Part shown: positions 6,157-6,742 of the stretch, piece by piece | Position numbering within the stretch: position 1 is the first letter of the stretch | Layout: every line of letters begins with the position of its first letter | Origin: Bacillota bacterium | GTDB lineage: Bacteria > Bacillota > Sulfobacillia > RBS10-35 > JAJYVN01 | NCBI GenBank assembly: GCA_021827805.1 | Contig: JAKAUG010000037.1 | Coordinates: 1 to 6,742, forward strand | DNA length: 6,742 nucleotides | Direction of reading: 5' to 3' | Notes under the pieces: generated by a model | The model's input: the letters and a program-made list of their open reading frames with translations, nothing else | Database searches by the model: none | What the model was told of the DNA's origin: nothing | Position numbers and translations under genes: made by a program

Positions 6157-6742
6157 TCAGCTCGCCACGGCCGCCAGCGCCCCCCGGCGCACCGACTCGT
6201 AGACCGCCTCGGTGAAGGCCGCGACCGCCAGGCCGCACTCCGCCGGCACCTGCACCGGTTCGCGGCCGAGGATGGCGCGGATGAAGTTGGCATCCTTCCG
6301 GCTGGGGTAGGCGAGCAGTTCCTCGGACGGCACGGGCTGAGGCTCCTGCCCCTTGATCTGCAGGCGTACGCCCTCGCCCTCGACCGAGATGCGCGCGTCG
6401 CGGCACCAGATCTGCAGCCCTTCCGCCATGCCGCGCGGGTGCTCCCCCACGATGGAGATGTTGCCGATTGCCCCGCCCGCGCAACGGAAGGTGATCGCCG
6501 AGAGCACGTCCACCTCGCGGCCGCGGTTGTCCGCGAAGGCGAAGACCTCTGTCGGCCGCAGCCCGCTGGTCCAGAGCACGATGTCGACCAGATGGCTGCC
6601 GGAGTCATTGAGTTGTCCGCCGCCAGAGAGCGCGGGCACGCCGCGCCAGCCCGCGCCCTTCCAGTCCTGTGCCTGCCACGCCTCCAGGAAGTGCACGGGG
6701 CCGAAACGCCCGGAGCCAACCGCCTCGCGCACCCACCGATAG
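6157..6742 (-). CDS. Gfo/Idh/MocA family oxidoreductase, partial (N-terminus beyond window)
   Basis: The frame is open to the right edge and ends at TGA 6159-6157, giving 194 visible residues, about half of the usual 330-400. The visible part starts YRWVREAVGSGRFGPVHF, which in this family follows the end of the Rossmann NAD(P)-binding domain. It continues into the C-terminal alpha/beta substrate domain with GGGQLNDSGSHLVDIV (visible residues 40-55), carrying the conserved Gly-Gly-Gly, Asp46, His50 and Asp53 motif. The Glu-Lys-Pro motif with the catalytic lysine would lie outside the window. The GTG at 6732 is internal and is not the start. These enzymes oxidise or reduce sugar hydroxyls with bound or free NAD(P); some make 3-keto-glycosides for a partner isomerase or lyase. 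Together with the TIM-barrel gene this suggests a sugar oxidation/isomerisation step in the cluster. The 100-base gap that follows leaves it uncertain whether it is on the same transcript. Confidence 0.9.
   Translation of the reverse strand, partial: YRWVREAVGSGRFGPVHFLEAWQAQDWKGAGWRGVPALSGGGQLNDSGSHLVDIVLWTSGLRPTEVFAFADNRGREVDVLSAITFRCAGGAIGNISIVGEHPRGMAEGLQIWCRDARISVEGEGVRLQIKGQEPQPVPSEELLAYPSRKDANFIRAILGREPVQVPAECGLAVAAFTEAVYESVRRGALAAVAS

Overview
The window is a compact, single-strand gene cluster from a GC-rich bacterium. All six genes lie on the minus strand, so transcription runs from high to low coordinates. No intergenic gap exceeds about 100 bases. There are no RNA genes, mobile elements, CRISPR arrays or long repeats that I can see. 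The mix of sulfatases, a Gfo/Idh/MocA oxidoreductase and a sugar isomerase/epimerase-type TIM barrel is typical of environmental, glycan-degrading lineages such as Planctomycetota, Armatimonadota, Chloroflexota or candidate phyla like Poribacteria and Latescibacterota. The sequence alone does not decide between them.

In transcription order the layout is: (1) the C-terminal part of a Gfo/Idh/MocA oxidoreductase (6742-6157, cut by the window edge); (2) a 100-base gap with two small GC hairpins; (3) a sulfatase-superfamily hydrolase (6056-4664) broken by a one-base frameshift near 5516; (4) a 75-base gap; (5) a xylose-isomerase-like TIM-barrel protein (4588-3734); (6) a canonical Cys-type sulfatase (3721-2294), 12 bases later; (7) a second sulfatase-superfamily hydrolase (2288-945), 5 bases later and closely related to the frameshifted one; (8) an arylsulfotransferase-like beta-propeller protein (933-1, cut by the window edge), whose ribosome binding site overlaps the previous stop codon. 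The last four genes are packed tightly enough to be one translationally coupled operon.

The most interesting point is that two of the three sulfatase-superfamily proteins carry threonine where a sulfatase has the cysteine or serine that becomes formylglycine. The third keeps the canonical Cys-X-Pro-Ser-Arg. All three keep the other metal-site and Asp-Pro-His/Ser-Pro-His motifs. The Thr pair therefore cannot be formylglycine sulfatases. They may be Thr-nucleophile phospho- or sulfo-ester hydrolases or transferases, and they are paralogs flanking a true sulfatase.

No protein with a visible N-terminus has an evident signal peptide, which suggests cytoplasmic processing of an imported substrate. 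A working model (inference) is catabolism of a small sulfated or otherwise esterified sugar or aryl-glycoside. The sulfatase and sulfotransferase would move or remove the sulfate, the Thr-type hydrolases would act on a related ester, and the oxidoreductase plus TIM-barrel enzyme would oxidise and isomerise or cleave the sugar.
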